A DNA stretch of 64,000 nt, from assembly GCA_009929485.1 (NCBI GenBank), contig SAAJ01000009.1, forward strand, positions 21,056 through 85,055. Reading direction: 5' to 3'. The notes under the pieces are model-generated. The model was given only the letters and a program-made list of their open reading frames with translations. It was not told the origin of the DNA and ran no database searches. Source of the stretch: Negativicutes bacterium. Lineage in GTDB: Bacteria; Bacillota; Negativicutes; Anaeromusales; Anaeromusaceae. Shown here one piece after another: positions 32,850-42,694 of the stretch. The position numbers and the translations under genes were made by a program. Within the stretch, counting starts at the first letter, position 1. Each line of letters opens with the position of its first letter.

Positions 32850-35429
32850 ATGGCGACAGCCTATACGCCGATGCTGGAACAATATAGGGAAGTAAAAAGC
32901 CGTCACTCGCAAGAAATTCTTTTTTTTCGTTTAGGCGATTTTTATGAGATGTTTTTTGAAGATGCGGAACTGGCCTCGCGCGAGCTGGAAATCACCTTGA
33001 CCTCGCGGGAAGGCGGCCAAGGGAAACGCATTCCTATGTGCGGCATTCCCTATCATGCGGCGGAAAACTATTTATCGCGGTTGGTGCAAAAAGGATACAA
33101 GGTGGCCATTTGCGAGCAGGTTGAAGACCCCAAACAGGTCAAAGGGCTGGTGCGGCGCGAAGTGGTGCGCATTGTGACGCCGGGGACTTTTTTAGGAGAA
33201 GTGTCCTTGAGCGAAAAAAGCAACCACTATTTGGCTCTTGTTCGAGAAGGGGAAAATGGGCGAGTGTATCTGGCGGCGGCGGATTTGTCTACCGGAGAAT
33301 GTTTTTGGAGCGTCATGGACGGTGAAGGGGAAAAGCCGCTTTTATGGGATGCCTTGTATCGTCTGCAGCCTAAAGAGATTATTGTATCCGGGCATTTAAG
33401 CTATTGGACAGAATTGGACGATTTTTCGCAGGATCGCTTGAATTGCCGCCCGGAGCAGCGGGCGTTCGCGCCGGAGGCTGCGTCTTTTGTAAAACAACAT
33501 TTTGCGCCAGAGGAGCAGCCGGGCGACAAGGAAGCCGGTCAAACAGTGGAGCATCTTTTATGCTACTTGCATGAGACCGTTAAAACTAATTTAGCCCATA
33601 TCAATCGGTTGGCGGAACAGACGCAGCAGCAATATCTTCTGCTGGATGCGTCGACGCTGCGCAATTTGGAGATTACCCGCAACCTTCGCGACGGAGGTAG
33701 AAAAGCGACGCTGCTGCAGGTGCTGGATTTTACGCGCACCGCTATGGGCGGCAGGCTTCTAAAGCACTGGCTGGAGCAGCCGCTGCGGTATCCAAAAGAT
33801 ATTACCAAGCGCCATGAGGCGGTAGAAGAATTGACTGGCGCGCCGCTGCTGCGGCAAGGGCTGATAGAGGCGCTGGAAGGAATTTATGATTTCGAGCGCA
33901 TTGTCACCAGGGTGGAGCTGGGAACCGCCAATGCCAGAGATCTGGTGTCTTTGTCCCAGTCGCTGGCGCAATTGCCGGCGCTGCGGGATGTGCTGAACCA
34001 GGCGCAGAGTCCGCTGTTGCGCGAGCTATACGCGACCTGGGAAAGCCATGCGGAGCTGGCTCAAGAGATTGGGACGGCTTTTGTAGAGTCCCCGCCTGTT
34101 TCGGTGCGTGAAGGCGGCATGATTCGCAGCGGTTATGACAGTGAGCTGGACGAACTGCGAGAAGTGGCCCGGGACAGCAAATGCTGGGTCGAAGAATTTG
34201 AGCGTTCGGAGAAGGAAAAGACAGGCATTCGTTCGTTGAAGATTGGCTATAACAAGGTGTTTGGCTATTATCTGGAGGTTACCCACGCGAATACCTCTGC
34301 GGTGCCTGCTTATTTTCAGCGCAAGCAGACCTTGGCTAATGCCGAACGGTATATTACGCCGGAATTAAAGGAATTTGAAACTAAAATTTTGGGAGCCCAG
34401 GAGCGTATTGTGCAACTGGAATATCATCTGTTCTGTCGCTTGCGCGACCGGGTGAAAGAAGAGCTTTGCGGACTGCAGGCTACGGCGCGGCGCGTGGCTT
34501 TGCTGGATGTACTGCATAGCTTTGCCGACGCTGCTGTGCGCCATCAATATGTGCGTCCCCGCCTTGAAGAAAACGGCAGCATTCAGATTCAGGATGGTCG
34601 GCATCCAGTTGTTGAGCGTCTCCTCAAGGGCGAACTGTTTGTGCCTAACGATACGCAGCTTTTTCCAGGGGTGGAAGACGTTATGGTTATTACCGGCCCG
34701 AATATGGCGGGGAAATCTACGTATATGCGCCAAGTGGCGCTGTTGGTGCTTATGGCGCAGACAGGCAGCTTTCTGCCTGTACGCAGTGCGGTTATTTCGC
34801 CGGTAGACCGGATTTTTACCCGCGTCGGCGCCAGCGATGACTTAGCAACCGGTCAAAGCACCTTTATGATGGAAATGAATGAGGTGGCCGCCATTGTGCG
34901 CCACGCTACGAAAAACAGCTTGGTTATTCTCGATGAAATCGGTCGGGGAACCAGTACTTTTGACGGGATGAGCATTGCCCGGGCAGTAGTGGAATACATC
35001 AAGAAACAGATTGGCTGCAAAACGCTCTTTGCCACGCACTATCATGAACTGACAGAACTGGAGAACGCTTGGAGCGGTATTCGAAACTACTCGGTGGCGG
35101 TGCGGGAAAAAGGCAATAATGTTGTTTTTCTGCGGCGCATTGTGCCGGGCGGAGCTGACAAAAGCTACGGCATTCATGTGGCGCAACTGGCGGGGCTGCC
35201 GTCAAAAGTCATTCAGCGGGCTAAAGAAGTGTTGGCTGATTTGGAAACCTGCGCCGTCAGAGAAGCAACCGCGCCGACAGTCAAAAAAGAAGAGCCGCCG
35301 CTTACCTTGTTCGGCAGCGCTTTGAGTGAAGAACTTTTAGCGTTGGATGTAATGAGCCTGACGCCCATTGAAGCGTTGAATACGTTGTTTCGCTTGCAAA
35401 ATCAAGCTAAGGAAGAAATGGGGCGCTAG
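32850..35429 (+). CDS. mutS: DNA mismatch repair protein MutS
   Basis: An 859-residue MutS. The mismatch-reading N-terminal domain has FFRLGDFYEMFFEDA (Phe-x-Glu type, GDFYEMF), followed by connector, lever and clamp, and an ABC-type ATPase with GPNMAGKST (Gly616 onward) and VILDEIGRGTSTFDG. The C-terminal tail (LTLFGSALSEELLALDVMSLTPIEALNTLFRLQ) is the helix-turn-helix tetramerisation region. 18 bases after miaB and three bases before mutL, in one operon. Confidence 0.97.
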   Translation: MATAYTPMLEQYREVKSRHSQEILFFRLGDFYEMFFEDAELASRELEITLTSREGGQGKRIPMCGIPYHAAENYLSRLVQKGYKVAICEQVEDPKQVKGLVRREVVRIVTPGTFLGEVSLSEKSNHYLALVREGENGRVYLAAADLSTGECFWSVMDGEGEKPLLWDALYRLQPKEIIVSGHLSYWTELDDFSQDRLNCRPEQRAFAPEAASFVKQHFAPEEQPGDKEAGQTVEHLLCYLHETVKTNLAHINRLAEQTQQQYLLLDASTLRNLEITRNLRDGGRKATLLQVLDFTRTAMGGRLLKHWLEQPLRYPKDITKRHEAVEELTGAPLLRQGLIEALEGIYDFERIVTRVELGTANARDLVSLSQSLAQLPALRDVLNQAQSPLLRELYATWESHAELAQEIGTAFVESPPVSVREGGMIRSGYDSELDELREVARDSKCWVEEFERSEKEKTGIRSLKIGYNKVFGYYLEVTHANTSAVPAYFQRKQTLANAERYITPELKEFETKILGAQERIVQLEYHLFCRLRDRVKEELCGLQATARRVALLDVLHSFADAAVRHQYVRPRLEENGSIQIQDGRHPVVERLLKGELFVPNDTQLFPGVEDVMVITGPNMAGKSTYMRQVALLVLMAQTGSFLPVRSAVISPVDRIFTRVGASDDLATGQSTFMMEMNEVAAIVRHATKNSLVILDEIGRGTSTFDGMSIARAVVEYIKKQIGCKTLFATHYHELTELENAWSGIRNYSVAVREKGNNVVFLRRIVPGGADKSYGIHVAQLAGLPSKVIQRAKEVLADLETCAVREATAPTVKKEEPPLTLFGSALSEELLALDVMSLTPIEALNTLFRLQNQAKEEMGR

Positions 35430-35431
35430 GC

Positions 35432-37399
35432 ATGGAAGATATTGTACAGGTATTAGACACGCATACAGCAAACCAAATAGCCGCCGGCGAGGTGGTGGAA
35501 CGGCCGGCGTCGGTAGTCAAAGAACTGGTGGAGAACGCTATTGACGCCGCCAGCCGCAATGTAGAGGTGGAGATCGCAGCCGGAGGCTGTGAAAGCATTC
35601 GCATCAGCGATGACGGCTGGGGTATGAGCGCTAAGGACGCGCAGACGGCTATGCTGCGTCATGCTACCAGTAAAATACGCAGCGCTGATGATTTATACCA
35701 TATCGCCAGCCTGGGATTCCGCGGCGAGGCGTTGCCGAGCATTGCGTCTGTTTCCCGTTTTACCCTGACTACAAGGCGTCAAGAGGATGCCTTGGCGACG
35801 CAAATTGTCATGGAGGGAAGCCAAACGCTGGAAGTGACCGAAGCGGGAGGCGGCGTGGGCACAACTATTTTAGTGCGGGATATTTTCTTTAATCTTCCAG
35901 CCCGTCTCAAATTTTTAAAAAAACCGGCTGCGGAAAGCGCCCAAATCCACGATATTATAACGCGCCTTGCCTTGTCACATCCGGAAGTGGCCTTCCGTTT
36001 AATTAATAACCAGCGGTTGGTGCTTAGCACAAATGGCAGCGGGCGTTTGGAAGATGTGATTGCCTCTCTGTACGGCAAGGAGGCAGGCGCTGGCCTTTTG
36101 GAACTGTGCTACTCTCAAGAGGGGATCAGTCTGCAGGGCTTTTTAGGGCAGCCAACCCTTTTGCGCAGCAGCCGGCAATGGCAAACTTTCTTGGTTAACG
36201 GCAGAGTGGTGCAGAGCCGCGCCTTGAGTAAGGCGTTGGATAATGCCTATCATTCGGTGCTTCCGAAGACAGGCTTTCCCTTGGCGGTTATTCGCATTGA
36301 CGTGCCGGCGGAAGATATTGACGTCAACGTGCATCCCCAAAAAAGCGAAGTGAAGTTTAAAAACGAGCAAGATATTTTTCGTGCCGTTTATAAGGCGGTT
36401 ACGGTTTGCTTAACCAGGCCGGCGGCAGAGCAGCTGCGCCAGGCGGCGCCACTTGTTGCGCCTCGTCCTAAAGAAGAAACTCAATCTTTTGATTTTCAAA
36501 ATCCCCCAGTTGCGACGGCGGCGCAGCCTGAGAAAGAGAGACTCGTGCAGCCAACGCCCCTGCCAGAACCATACCGTCCTATTTTTAAGCCTCTTGCAGA
36601 ACGGCAGCGTCCGGTCGCAGCGGCGGAAAGCATTCCGGTCTATGAGGCGCCGCCTCTTGAAGCGGCAGCAGTGGCGGCATCCTTTGAAAAAATGGAATCG
36701 GAAATGAAGCTTGAACCGGCAAGGACAGAGACTTTCCAACAGGCTGAGGACGCGACGACGGACGAAGACAGCCAGGCGGAAAGCAGGGCTTCTTTGGCTC
36801 AGGCAACAACTTCGACCGAAACAGAGGCGGCTGAGCCTTTGCAGGTTTTGGGGCAAGTCTTATCGTGCTACATTGTCGCCAAAGATAAAGAACAAATGTA
36901 TCTGGTGGACCAGCATGCGGCGCATGAACGCATTCTCTATGATAAATTTGTGCGAGAAGCGGCGGCTATGCCTGGACAGACTTTGTTGGTGCCTGTTTAT
37001 CTTGAGGTGGATGCAAAAGAAGAGCTTCTGTTGGAACAGCATGGGGAGGCTTTGGCGTCGCTGGGCTTTCGTTTAGAGATGGCTGGCCCTGGAACGGCAA
37101 GGCTGCTGGAACTTCCGGCCGATTTGACAGGGACTTCTCCGGAGACAATGCTGCGCGAGCTATTGGTGCGCTTAGATGAAATGCAGCAGCCCACAGCGGC
37201 GCAGCTGCGGCACATGGTGTTTGAGACGGCGGCCTGCCATGCGGCCATCCGCGCCGGCGAAGAACTGAATCAACGGCAGATGGAGCGCCTTTTAGAGCAG
37301 TTGGCGCAGACGACATTGCCCTATAGCTGCCCGCACGGACGCCCTGTGATGGTGCGTTTTGGCGAGGCAGAGCTGATGCGATGGTTTAAAAGAACTTAA
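35432..37399 (+). CDS. mutL: DNA mismatch repair protein MutL (endonuclease type)
   Basis: A 655-residue MutL. N-terminal GHKL ATPase: ELVENAIDA, DDGWGM, GFRGEALPSI. A variable Pro/Glu/Ala-rich linker covers ~335-465. The C-terminal domain carries the endonuclease motif DQHAAHE, the segment ACHAAIRAGEEL and the terminal CPHGRPVMVRF, so this is the nicking type found in bacteria without MutH. The second acidic residue of the DQHA(X)2E(X)4E motif is Asp rather than Glu (RILYD). It follows mutS by two bases. Confidence 0.96.
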   Translation: MEDIVQVLDTHTANQIAAGEVVERPASVVKELVENAIDAASRNVEVEIAAGGCESIRISDDGWGMSAKDAQTAMLRHATSKIRSADDLYHIASLGFRGEALPSIASVSRFTLTTRRQEDALATQIVMEGSQTLEVTEAGGGVGTTILVRDIFFNLPARLKFLKKPAAESAQIHDIITRLALSHPEVAFRLINNQRLVLSTNGSGRLEDVIASLYGKEAGAGLLELCYSQEGISLQGFLGQPTLLRSSRQWQTFLVNGRVVQSRALSKALDNAYHSVLPKTGFPLAVIRIDVPAEDIDVNVHPQKSEVKFKNEQDIFRAVYKAVTVCLTRPAAEQLRQAAPLVAPRPKEETQSFDFQNPPVATAAQPEKERLVQPTPLPEPYRPIFKPLAERQRPVAAAESIPVYEAPPLEAAAVAASFEKMESEMKLEPARTETFQQAEDATTDEDSQAESRASLAQATTSTETEAAEPLQVLGQVLSCYIVAKDKEQMYLVDQHAAHERILYDKFVREAAAMPGQTLLVPVYLEVDAKEELLLEQHGEALASLGFRLEMAGPGTARLLELPADLTGTSPETMLRELLVRLDEMQQPTAAQLRHMVFETAACHAAIRAGEELNQRQMERLLEQLAQTTLPYSCPHGRPVMVRFGEAELMRWFKRT

Positions 37400-37418
37400 A
37401 GAGGGCTGTTAACGAAGC

Positions 37419-38213
37419 ATGATGGATGAATTGCGAGTGACTACGGCGCGGAATGCGGGGACATTTTTAGTAGGGGAAGCCAAGAAGTTTGCCGAATGTT
37501 GGGGAGGCCAGTACGTAGTCCGGGGAGAATTATCGCTGGAAAAACTGCGACAACAAGAAGGTGTAGAAAAATTGGTGGTCTTTTCTGTTGACGGACCTGT
37601 TATTGAGGGGATTGGCTGGCGCTACTTTTACCATCCCAGTATGGCGGCCCTGCGTGCTTTGCAATGGGAAAGAAACGGCCAGGACGCGCTGGTGCAGGCG
37701 TTAGCGCTGCAACCGGGGGAAACCGTGCTGGATGGGACCCTTGGCTTGGGGGCGGATGCCGTTTTGATGAGCCTTGCCGTAGGTGAAACAGGCAAAATTT
37801 TAGGAGTGGAAAAATCTTTTTGGGTGGCCATGATTACCTCACATGGTTTGGCGCATGCCGTTGGGTTGAATCCGGTTCTTGAAGCTGCTATGCGAAGGAT
37901 TGAAACCCGCTGCGGTGATGCGTTGGATGTCTTAAAAGACATGTCTGCCGGAGCGGTAGATGCAGTGTATCTGGATCCGATGTTTCGCTACTCTGTGCAA
38001 GGAAGCTCGAATATGCAGCCCTTGCACCAGATCGCCGATCGGCGGCCTTTAAGGCGGGAACTCTTGCAAGAAGCTTGCCGAGTAGCGCGACGCCGAGTGG
38101 TAGTTAAGGAAGCAGTGCATAGTCCGGAATGGGAACGTCTGGGTATTCAGGACTTTTCCGGCGGTCGTTACAGTCGTGTGCGTTATGGGATTTTGAAGGG
38201 GGCCGGTATATGA
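37419..38213 (+). CDS. Class I SAM-dependent methyltransferase (RsmJ-like)
   Basis: A 264-residue methyltransferase. The SAM loop is VLDGTLGLGADAVLMSLAVG, and VDAVYLDPMFRYSV resembles the YLDPM(Y/F) catalytic motif of RsmJ, the 16S rRNA m2G1516 methyltransferase of E. coli. The first ~90 residues are an extra domain (LRVTTARNAGTFLVGEAKKFAECWGGQYVVRGELSLEKLRQQEG). The RNA target is not proven by sequence. It lies between mutL and miaA, and its stop overlaps the miaA ATG. Confidence 0.83.
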   Translation: MMDELRVTTARNAGTFLVGEAKKFAECWGGQYVVRGELSLEKLRQQEGVEKLVVFSVDGPVIEGIGWRYFYHPSMAALRALQWERNGQDALVQALALQPGETVLDGTLGLGADAVLMSLAVGETGKILGVEKSFWVAMITSHGLAHAVGLNPVLEAAMRRIETRCGDALDVLKDMSAGAVDAVYLDPMFRYSVQGSSNMQPLHQIADRRPLRRELLQEACRVARRRVVVKEAVHSPEWERLGIQDFSGGRYSRVRYGILKGAGI

Positions 38214-39154
38214 AAGAACGCTTGCTGGTGGTACTGGGGCCAACAGCTGTAGGCAAAACCGACCTGGCGGTAGAACTGGCCTTGCGCCATGACGGCGAAG
38301 TGGTTTCCGGCGACTCTATGCTGGTATATCGGGGCCTGGATATTGGTACAGCCAAGCCTTCGCTGGAAGAGCGCCGGGGAGTTCCGCACCATTTAATCGA
38401 TATTTTAGACCCAAACGAGCCTTATGATGCCGTACGCTTTGGCGAACAGGCCGAAGCTGCAGTCAAGGAGATTCAAGGTCGAGGACGGCTGCCGGTATTA
38501 GCTGGCGGCACTGGGCTTTATGTGCAGGCTTTTTTGGAAGGCTATGTGTTTAGCGAAGTGGCTGAAGACGCTCCTTTTCGTGAGGAGATGGAAGCGTTGG
38601 CGCAAAAAGAAGGAAATGAGGCTGTGCACAGACTGCTGCAAAAGGCGGATCCGCTCAGTGCGGCAAAGCTGCATCCCAATAATTTGCGTCGTGTCATTCG
38701 GGCGCTGGAGGTAGCTCGCCAAGGGGGAGAAACACTGAGCCTGGAAAAAAAAGCGGGACCTGCCAGTCGTTGGCTGGAGCAGTCTTTGGTTGTGGGGCTG
38801 ACTATGGAGCGAAGTGCATTATATCGGCGCATTGAGCAACGAGTGGAGCGCATGGCGGCTGCAGGGCTGGAAGCGGAAGTAAAGCGTTTACTGGCAGCTC
38901 AGGTAGAACCAACCTGCCAGTCAATGCAAGGGATTGGCTATAAGGAAATGGTTGCGCACTTGCAAGGACAGTACTCTGTTGAGGAAACTGTGGCAACCAT
39001 ACAAAAAAATACCCGTCATTTTGCTAAAAGGCAGTTTACTTGGTTTAAGCGCATGCCCTATGTGCAATGGTTTGATGTTGGCCAAGCCGGCTGGAGAGAA
39101 GAAGTATTTTCTCTGGTCCGACATTGGGAGCAAACAGGAAGTCGTTGCACTTAG
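38210..39154 (+). CDS. miaA: tRNA dimethylallyltransferase MiaA
   Basis: A 314-residue enzyme that transfers dimethylallyl to A37 of UNN-decoding tRNAs. P-loop GPTAVGKT at residues 10-17, VSGDSMLVYRGLDIGTAKP, HHLIDILDPNEPYDAVRF, LAGGTGLYVQAFLEGY and the C-terminal QSMQGIGYKEMVAHL and TRHFAKRQFTWFKR are all diagnostic. I use ATG 38210, which overlaps the preceding stop (ATGA), instead of the longer frame starting inside the methyltransferase gene. Order miaA-hfq-hflX is widespread in bacteria. Confidence 0.96.
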   Translation: MKERLLVVLGPTAVGKTDLAVELALRHDGEVVSGDSMLVYRGLDIGTAKPSLEERRGVPHHLIDILDPNEPYDAVRFGEQAEAAVKEIQGRGRLPVLAGGTGLYVQAFLEGYVFSEVAEDAPFREEMEALAQKEGNEAVHRLLQKADPLSAAKLHPNNLRRVIRALEVARQGGETLSLEKKAGPASRWLEQSLVVGLTMERSALYRRIEQRVERMAAAGLEAEVKRLLAAQVEPTCQSMQGIGYKEMVAHLQGQYSVEETVATIQKNTRHFAKRQFTWFKRMPYVQWFDVGQAGWREEVFSLVRHWEQTGSRCT

Positions 39155-39241
39155 AGCGAATAAATATAAGTTATGGAACCATTGTTGCGCCGGAAGGATA
39201 GCTGCAGCAACGGTCCTGTAGAGAGAAAAGGGGGAGTTGCA

Positions 39242-39511
39242 ATGCTTGCAAAGCCGATGAACCTGCAAGACAGTTTTTTAAATCAGGTGCGGAAAGAAAA
39301 TAATCCTGTGACCATTTATTTGGTTAATGGTTTTCAATTAAGAGGCCTTGTTAAAGGATTTGACAATTTTACCGTTATTTTAGACAGCGATGGAAAGCAG
39401 CAACTGGTTTATAAACATGCTATTTCCACGATTACGCCATTCCGAGCTTTTCAGCATGGTTTTGTGGAAAAACAAAGGGAGACGACAGGAAACGCGAATG
39501 CTATAGAATAG
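39242..39511 (+). CDS. hfq: RNA chaperone Hfq
   Basis: An 89-residue Hfq that forms hexameric rings joining small RNAs and mRNAs. Sm1: [34 protein letters not shown]; Sm2: [10 protein letters not shown], matching the conserved YKHAISTI. Start ATG 39242 behind AGGGGG. The 87-base gap after miaA holds an imperfect hairpin (ccattgttgc with gcagcaacgg, 39178-39216) without a T run. Confidence 0.96.
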   Translation: MLAKPMNLQDSFLNQVRKENNPVTIYLVNGFQLRGLVKGFDNFTVILDSDGKQQLVYKHAISTITPFRAFQHGFVEKQRETTGNANAIE

Positions 39512-39558
39512 CTGTGTTTTCATAAGCGTCTTTTAACCGGAAAGGATGGTGGGAAGAC

Positions 39559-41385
39559 GTGGCCAAGGTATTAGGGGATATACAAGGAGTCCGTAAATCG
39601 CTGCTGGCGCAGCTCGAAGAATTATATGAGCTGACAGTGCCGTCCGACCAGATAATCAGCAGTGAAATGGCGGAACAGATGCTGCAGCTTAGTCAATTGC
39701 TGAACCGAGAGGTTGCCGTTTATTGCAATCGCCGCGGCCGGGTTATGGCGGTATCGTTGGGGGATTCCTATACGGTAGACTTGCCGGAGGTGCGCGGCCG
39801 ACGCGGCCAGCAACGGCTTTCCGGCATTCGGTGCATCCATACGCATCCTAGCGGCGATTGCCGCCTTAGCGCGGCTGATGTCAGTTCGCTGCGGGACTTG
39901 CGTTTTGATGTGATGGTTTCTTTAGCTGCGCCGCAACCGGAAACAGCGCTTTGTATGCTCGCTTTTTTAACGGGTGAGGACGAATGGCAGGAAGAAGGCC
40001 CGTTCTCCGTAACGCAATTAACGGCCTTGCCTTTTTCTCGCTGGATTTTGCAGCTAGAACGTCTTTTAGCCCAGCAGATGGCTTCTGGGCATGTCATGGA
40101 GGAAATCGAGACGGCCTTGCTGGTCGGCTTGGAAACCGGGAATAGCAGTTGGGATCTGGACGCTTCCTTGCAAGAATTGGCGCAGTTGGCGGAGACAGCC
40201 GGCGTGGAAGTAAAGGGCGTTGTCCGTCAAAAAAGAGACCGTCCGGATGCGGCCTTGTTCATCGGCCAGGGAAAGGTCAAAGAATTAGCGTTGCTGCGAC
40301 AGCAGATGGATGCAAATGTCATCATTTTTGATGATGAACTGACGCCTGTGCAACAGCGTAATTTGGAACTGTCTCTGGGCGTAAAAATCATTGACCGTAC
40401 AGCGCTCATTTTGGATATTTTCGCCCAACGGGCGCATTCTAGAGAAGGCAAGCTGCAAGTGGAGCTGGCGCAGATGCGTTACCGCCTGCCTAGACTTAGC
40501 GGCAAGGGTACGGAACTGTCGCGCTTGGGAGGCGGCATCGGAACGCGCGGACCTGGTGAGACTAAGCTGGAAGTGGACCGGCGGCGGGTGAGGACGCGTA
40601 TCAACGATATCGAAAAAGAATTGGCGTTGGTATTGCAGCAACGCCAGCAGCAGCGTCAGCGTCGCAAGGATAACGAAGTGCCGCTGATTGCTTTAGTCGG
40701 CTACACCAATGCAGGAAAATCAACGTTGCTGAACGCCCTAACTGACGCAGGGGTATTGGCGGAAAATAAGTTATTTGCTACGTTGGATCCGACAACGCGC
40801 AGCGTGACGCTGCCTGATGGTGAAACGATCCTTTTTTCCGATACAGTCGGCTTCATTCAAAAACTGCCGCATCAGCTGGTAGCGGCTTTTCGCGCCACCT
40901 TAGAGGAAGTGGTAGAAGCCGATTTATTGCTTCATGTGGTGGATGCCAGCCATTCGCAGCGAGAAGCGCAGGAGCAGGCTGTTTACGAGGTGCTCAAGGA
41001 ATTAAAAGTTGCAGAAAAGCCTATGCTGCTTGTTTTCAACAAAGCAGATCGTATGGAAGCGGGAGAGCCTGCGGTAGTCGAGCGCCTTTTGCGCCGCGGC
41101 GACGCGTTCTTGGTTTCGGCGCTGCAAAAAACAGGCTTAGAGGAGCTGCTCTTGGCCGTGGCCGCTAAGGTGAAACGGCGCAGCGTGCGGCGCGAGCTGT
41201 GTTTGCCGTATGAGCAAAGCGGCATGCTGCACAAGCTGCATGAGGATGGCAAGGTTACTGCCTGCGAATATGCGCCGGAAGGCATTCGGGTTTTGGCGGA
41301 GATTCCCTTATGGGCGGAGCCGTTTTGGAGTCAATATTGCATGGCTCAAGGAACAGTGAATGAGAGTGAGGAACAGGTAGATTGA
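39559..41385 (+). CDS. hflX: GTPase HflX with N-terminal RadC/JAMM-like domain
   Basis: A 608-residue HflX, about 180 residues longer than the E. coli protein. The GTPase core begins near residue 373 with GYTNAGKST (G1, ~381), FATLDPTTR (G2), SDTVGF (G3) and NKAD (G4); before it lies the HflX-specific [20 protein letters not shown]. The N-terminal extension contains H94-T-H96-P-S-G-D-C-R-L-S104-A-A-D107, which fits the JAMM/RadC metal motif H-x-H-x7-S-x2-D, with Glu51 as a candidate catalytic acid. HflX splits stalled ribosomes; the role of the extension is unknown. GTG start at 39559. Confidence 0.92.
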   Translation: MAKVLGDIQGVRKSLLAQLEELYELTVPSDQIISSEMAEQMLQLSQLLNREVAVYCNRRGRVMAVSLGDSYTVDLPEVRGRRGQQRLSGIRCIHTHPSGDCRLSAADVSSLRDLRFDVMVSLAAPQPETALCMLAFLTGEDEWQEEGPFSVTQLTALPFSRWILQLERLLAQQMASGHVMEEIETALLVGLETGNSSWDLDASLQELAQLAETAGVEVKGVVRQKRDRPDAALFIGQGKVKELALLRQQMDANVIIFDDELTPVQQRNLELSLGVKIIDRTALILDIFAQRAHSREGKLQVELAQMRYRLPRLSGKGTELSRLGGGIGTRGPGETKLEVDRRRVRTRINDIEKELALVLQQRQQQRQRRKDNEVPLIALVGYTNAGKSTLLNALTDAGVLAENKLFATLDPTTRSVTLPDGETILFSDTVGFIQKLPHQLVAAFRATLEEVVEADLLLHVVDASHSQREAQEQAVYEVLKELKVAEKPMLLVFNKADRMEAGEPAVVERLLRRGDAFLVSALQKTGLEELLLAVAAKVKRRSVRRELCLPYEQSGMLHKLHEDGKVTACEYAPEGIRVLAEIPLWAEPFWSQYCMAQGTVNESEEQVD

Positions 41386-42638
41386 ATCGATTTAGTGCTA
41401 AAATTCAAGCGGCGCGGGAAAAGGCGCTGCAGCAGATGACGGCTATGGCCAAAGACGTGGATCAGGTCGCTGAAACCAATACGTTGAGGGTATTGGACGC
41501 TTTTCGCCGTCATCGAGTTTCGGATTATCATTTTCGGGCGACAAGCGGCTATGCCTATAACGATGCAGGGCGGGAAACCTTGGAAGAGACATGGGCAACA
41601 CTGTGCGGCGCCGAAGCGGCGCTGGTGCGGACGCAGTTTGTTTCCGGTACGCATGCCTTGGCTACCGCTCTGTTCGGCGTTTTGCGTCCCGGAGACGAGT
41701 TGGTTTCTTTAACCGGAGCGCCGTACGATACGATGCAAAGCGTTATCGGCCATGTACGGGACGTTCCGGGTTCTTTGAAGGAATTTGGCGTTTCCTATCG
41801 GGAAATGCCCATGCCCACTGGCGGCATTGACTTGGAGCATCTGTCTGACTATGTGGATGCTAAAACGAAAATGGTGCTGATTCAGCGTTCGCGCGGTTAT
41901 AGCCTTCGGGCGACATTGACGGTGGCTGAAATTGCCGCTGCTTGCGCGGCGGTCAAGGCCATTGCTCCGGAATGCATCTGTTTTGTTGACAATTGCTACG
42001 GTGAGTTTGTGGAAGTGCAGGAGCCAACAGCGGTTGGCGCGGATATCATGGCTGGCTCGTTGATTAAAAACCCTGGCGGCGGGTTGGCGCCGACAGGCGG
42101 CTACATTGCAGGCCGACGGGATTTAGTGGAGCTGGCTGCTTTTCGCTTGACTGCGCCGGGGATCGGGGCGGAGTTGGGAGCTTCTTTGGGAGGAAACCGC
42201 TTATTGTACCAGGGCTTGTTTGTAGCGCCTCATACAACGGCTCAAGCGGTAAAAGGAGCTATTTTTGCTGCGGCCTTGTTTGAGAATTTAGGTTATAAGA
42301 CCTTGCCGCACTGGTCGGTGCAGCGAGGCGATATTATTCAGGCGATTACTTTGGGAACGCCGGAGCGGGTGGTTGCCTTCTGTCAGGGAATTCAAAAATA
42401 TTCACCGGTTGACGCGCATGTACGGCCGGAGCCAAGCGGTATGCCTGGCTATGAAGACGCGGTGATTATGGCGGCGGGAACCTTTGTACAAGGGGCTTCC
42501 ATCGAATTGAGCGCCGATGCGCCGATGCGCGAACCTTATGCGGTATATCTTCAGGGCGGTCTTACTTTTGAGCATGCAGTTTTAGCTTGTATGGGCGCTG
42601 CACAAGAATTGGAAGATAAAGGCCTTTCTTTTTCTTAA
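41382..42638 (+). CDS. Methionine gamma-lyase family protein (aluminium resistance protein family)
   Basis: A 418-residue PLP-dependent enzyme of the family annotated as aluminium resistance or methionine gamma-lyase-like (B. subtilis YnbB). [47 protein letters not shown] and the PLP Lys in [19 protein letters not shown] are present. Substrate is not established. It begins at TTG 41382, overlapping the hflX stop, as ynbB follows hflX-like genes in Bacillus; this supports one operon from miaB on. Confidence 0.9.
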   Translation: MNRFSAKIQAAREKALQQMTAMAKDVDQVAETNTLRVLDAFRRHRVSDYHFRATSGYAYNDAGRETLEETWATLCGAEAALVRTQFVSGTHALATALFGVLRPGDELVSLTGAPYDTMQSVIGHVRDVPGSLKEFGVSYREMPMPTGGIDLEHLSDYVDAKTKMVLIQRSRGYSLRATLTVAEIAAACAAVKAIAPECICFVDNCYGEFVEVQEPTAVGADIMAGSLIKNPGGGLAPTGGYIAGRRDLVELAAFRLTAPGIGAELGASLGGNRLLYQGLFVAPHTTAQAVKGAIFAAALFENLGYKTLPHWSVQRGDIIQAITLGTPERVVAFCQGIQKYSPVDAHVRPEPSGMPGYEDAVIMAAGTFVQGASIELSADAPMREPYAVYLQGGLTFEHAVLACMGAAQELEDKGLSFS

Positions 42639-42694
42639 AAAAAGAAAGGAAATTTACTGATTGTGTAGAATAGGCAAATAGAAAGATCCATTTT

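Noticed and set aside
36410..36856. Arg/Phe/Leu-rich frames opposite the mutL linker
   Set aside because: Produced by the biased Glu/Ala/Pro codons of the linker on the other strand; no gene features.
39178..39216. An imperfect hairpin between miaA and hfq
   Set aside because: Short gap, mixed G-U pairing and no T run; no good promoter beside it. Mentioned in the hfq entry only.
41382..42638. The label aluminium resistance protein taken literally
   Set aside because: The sequence is a PLP enzyme of the methionine gamma-lyase type; nothing in the sequence supports metal resistance.
42623..42654. A CCTTTCTTTTT / AAAAAGAAAGG hairpin at the end of the methionine gamma-lyase-like gene
   Set aside because: Low-complexity arms, partly coding, and no T run after the stem; not convincing as a terminator.
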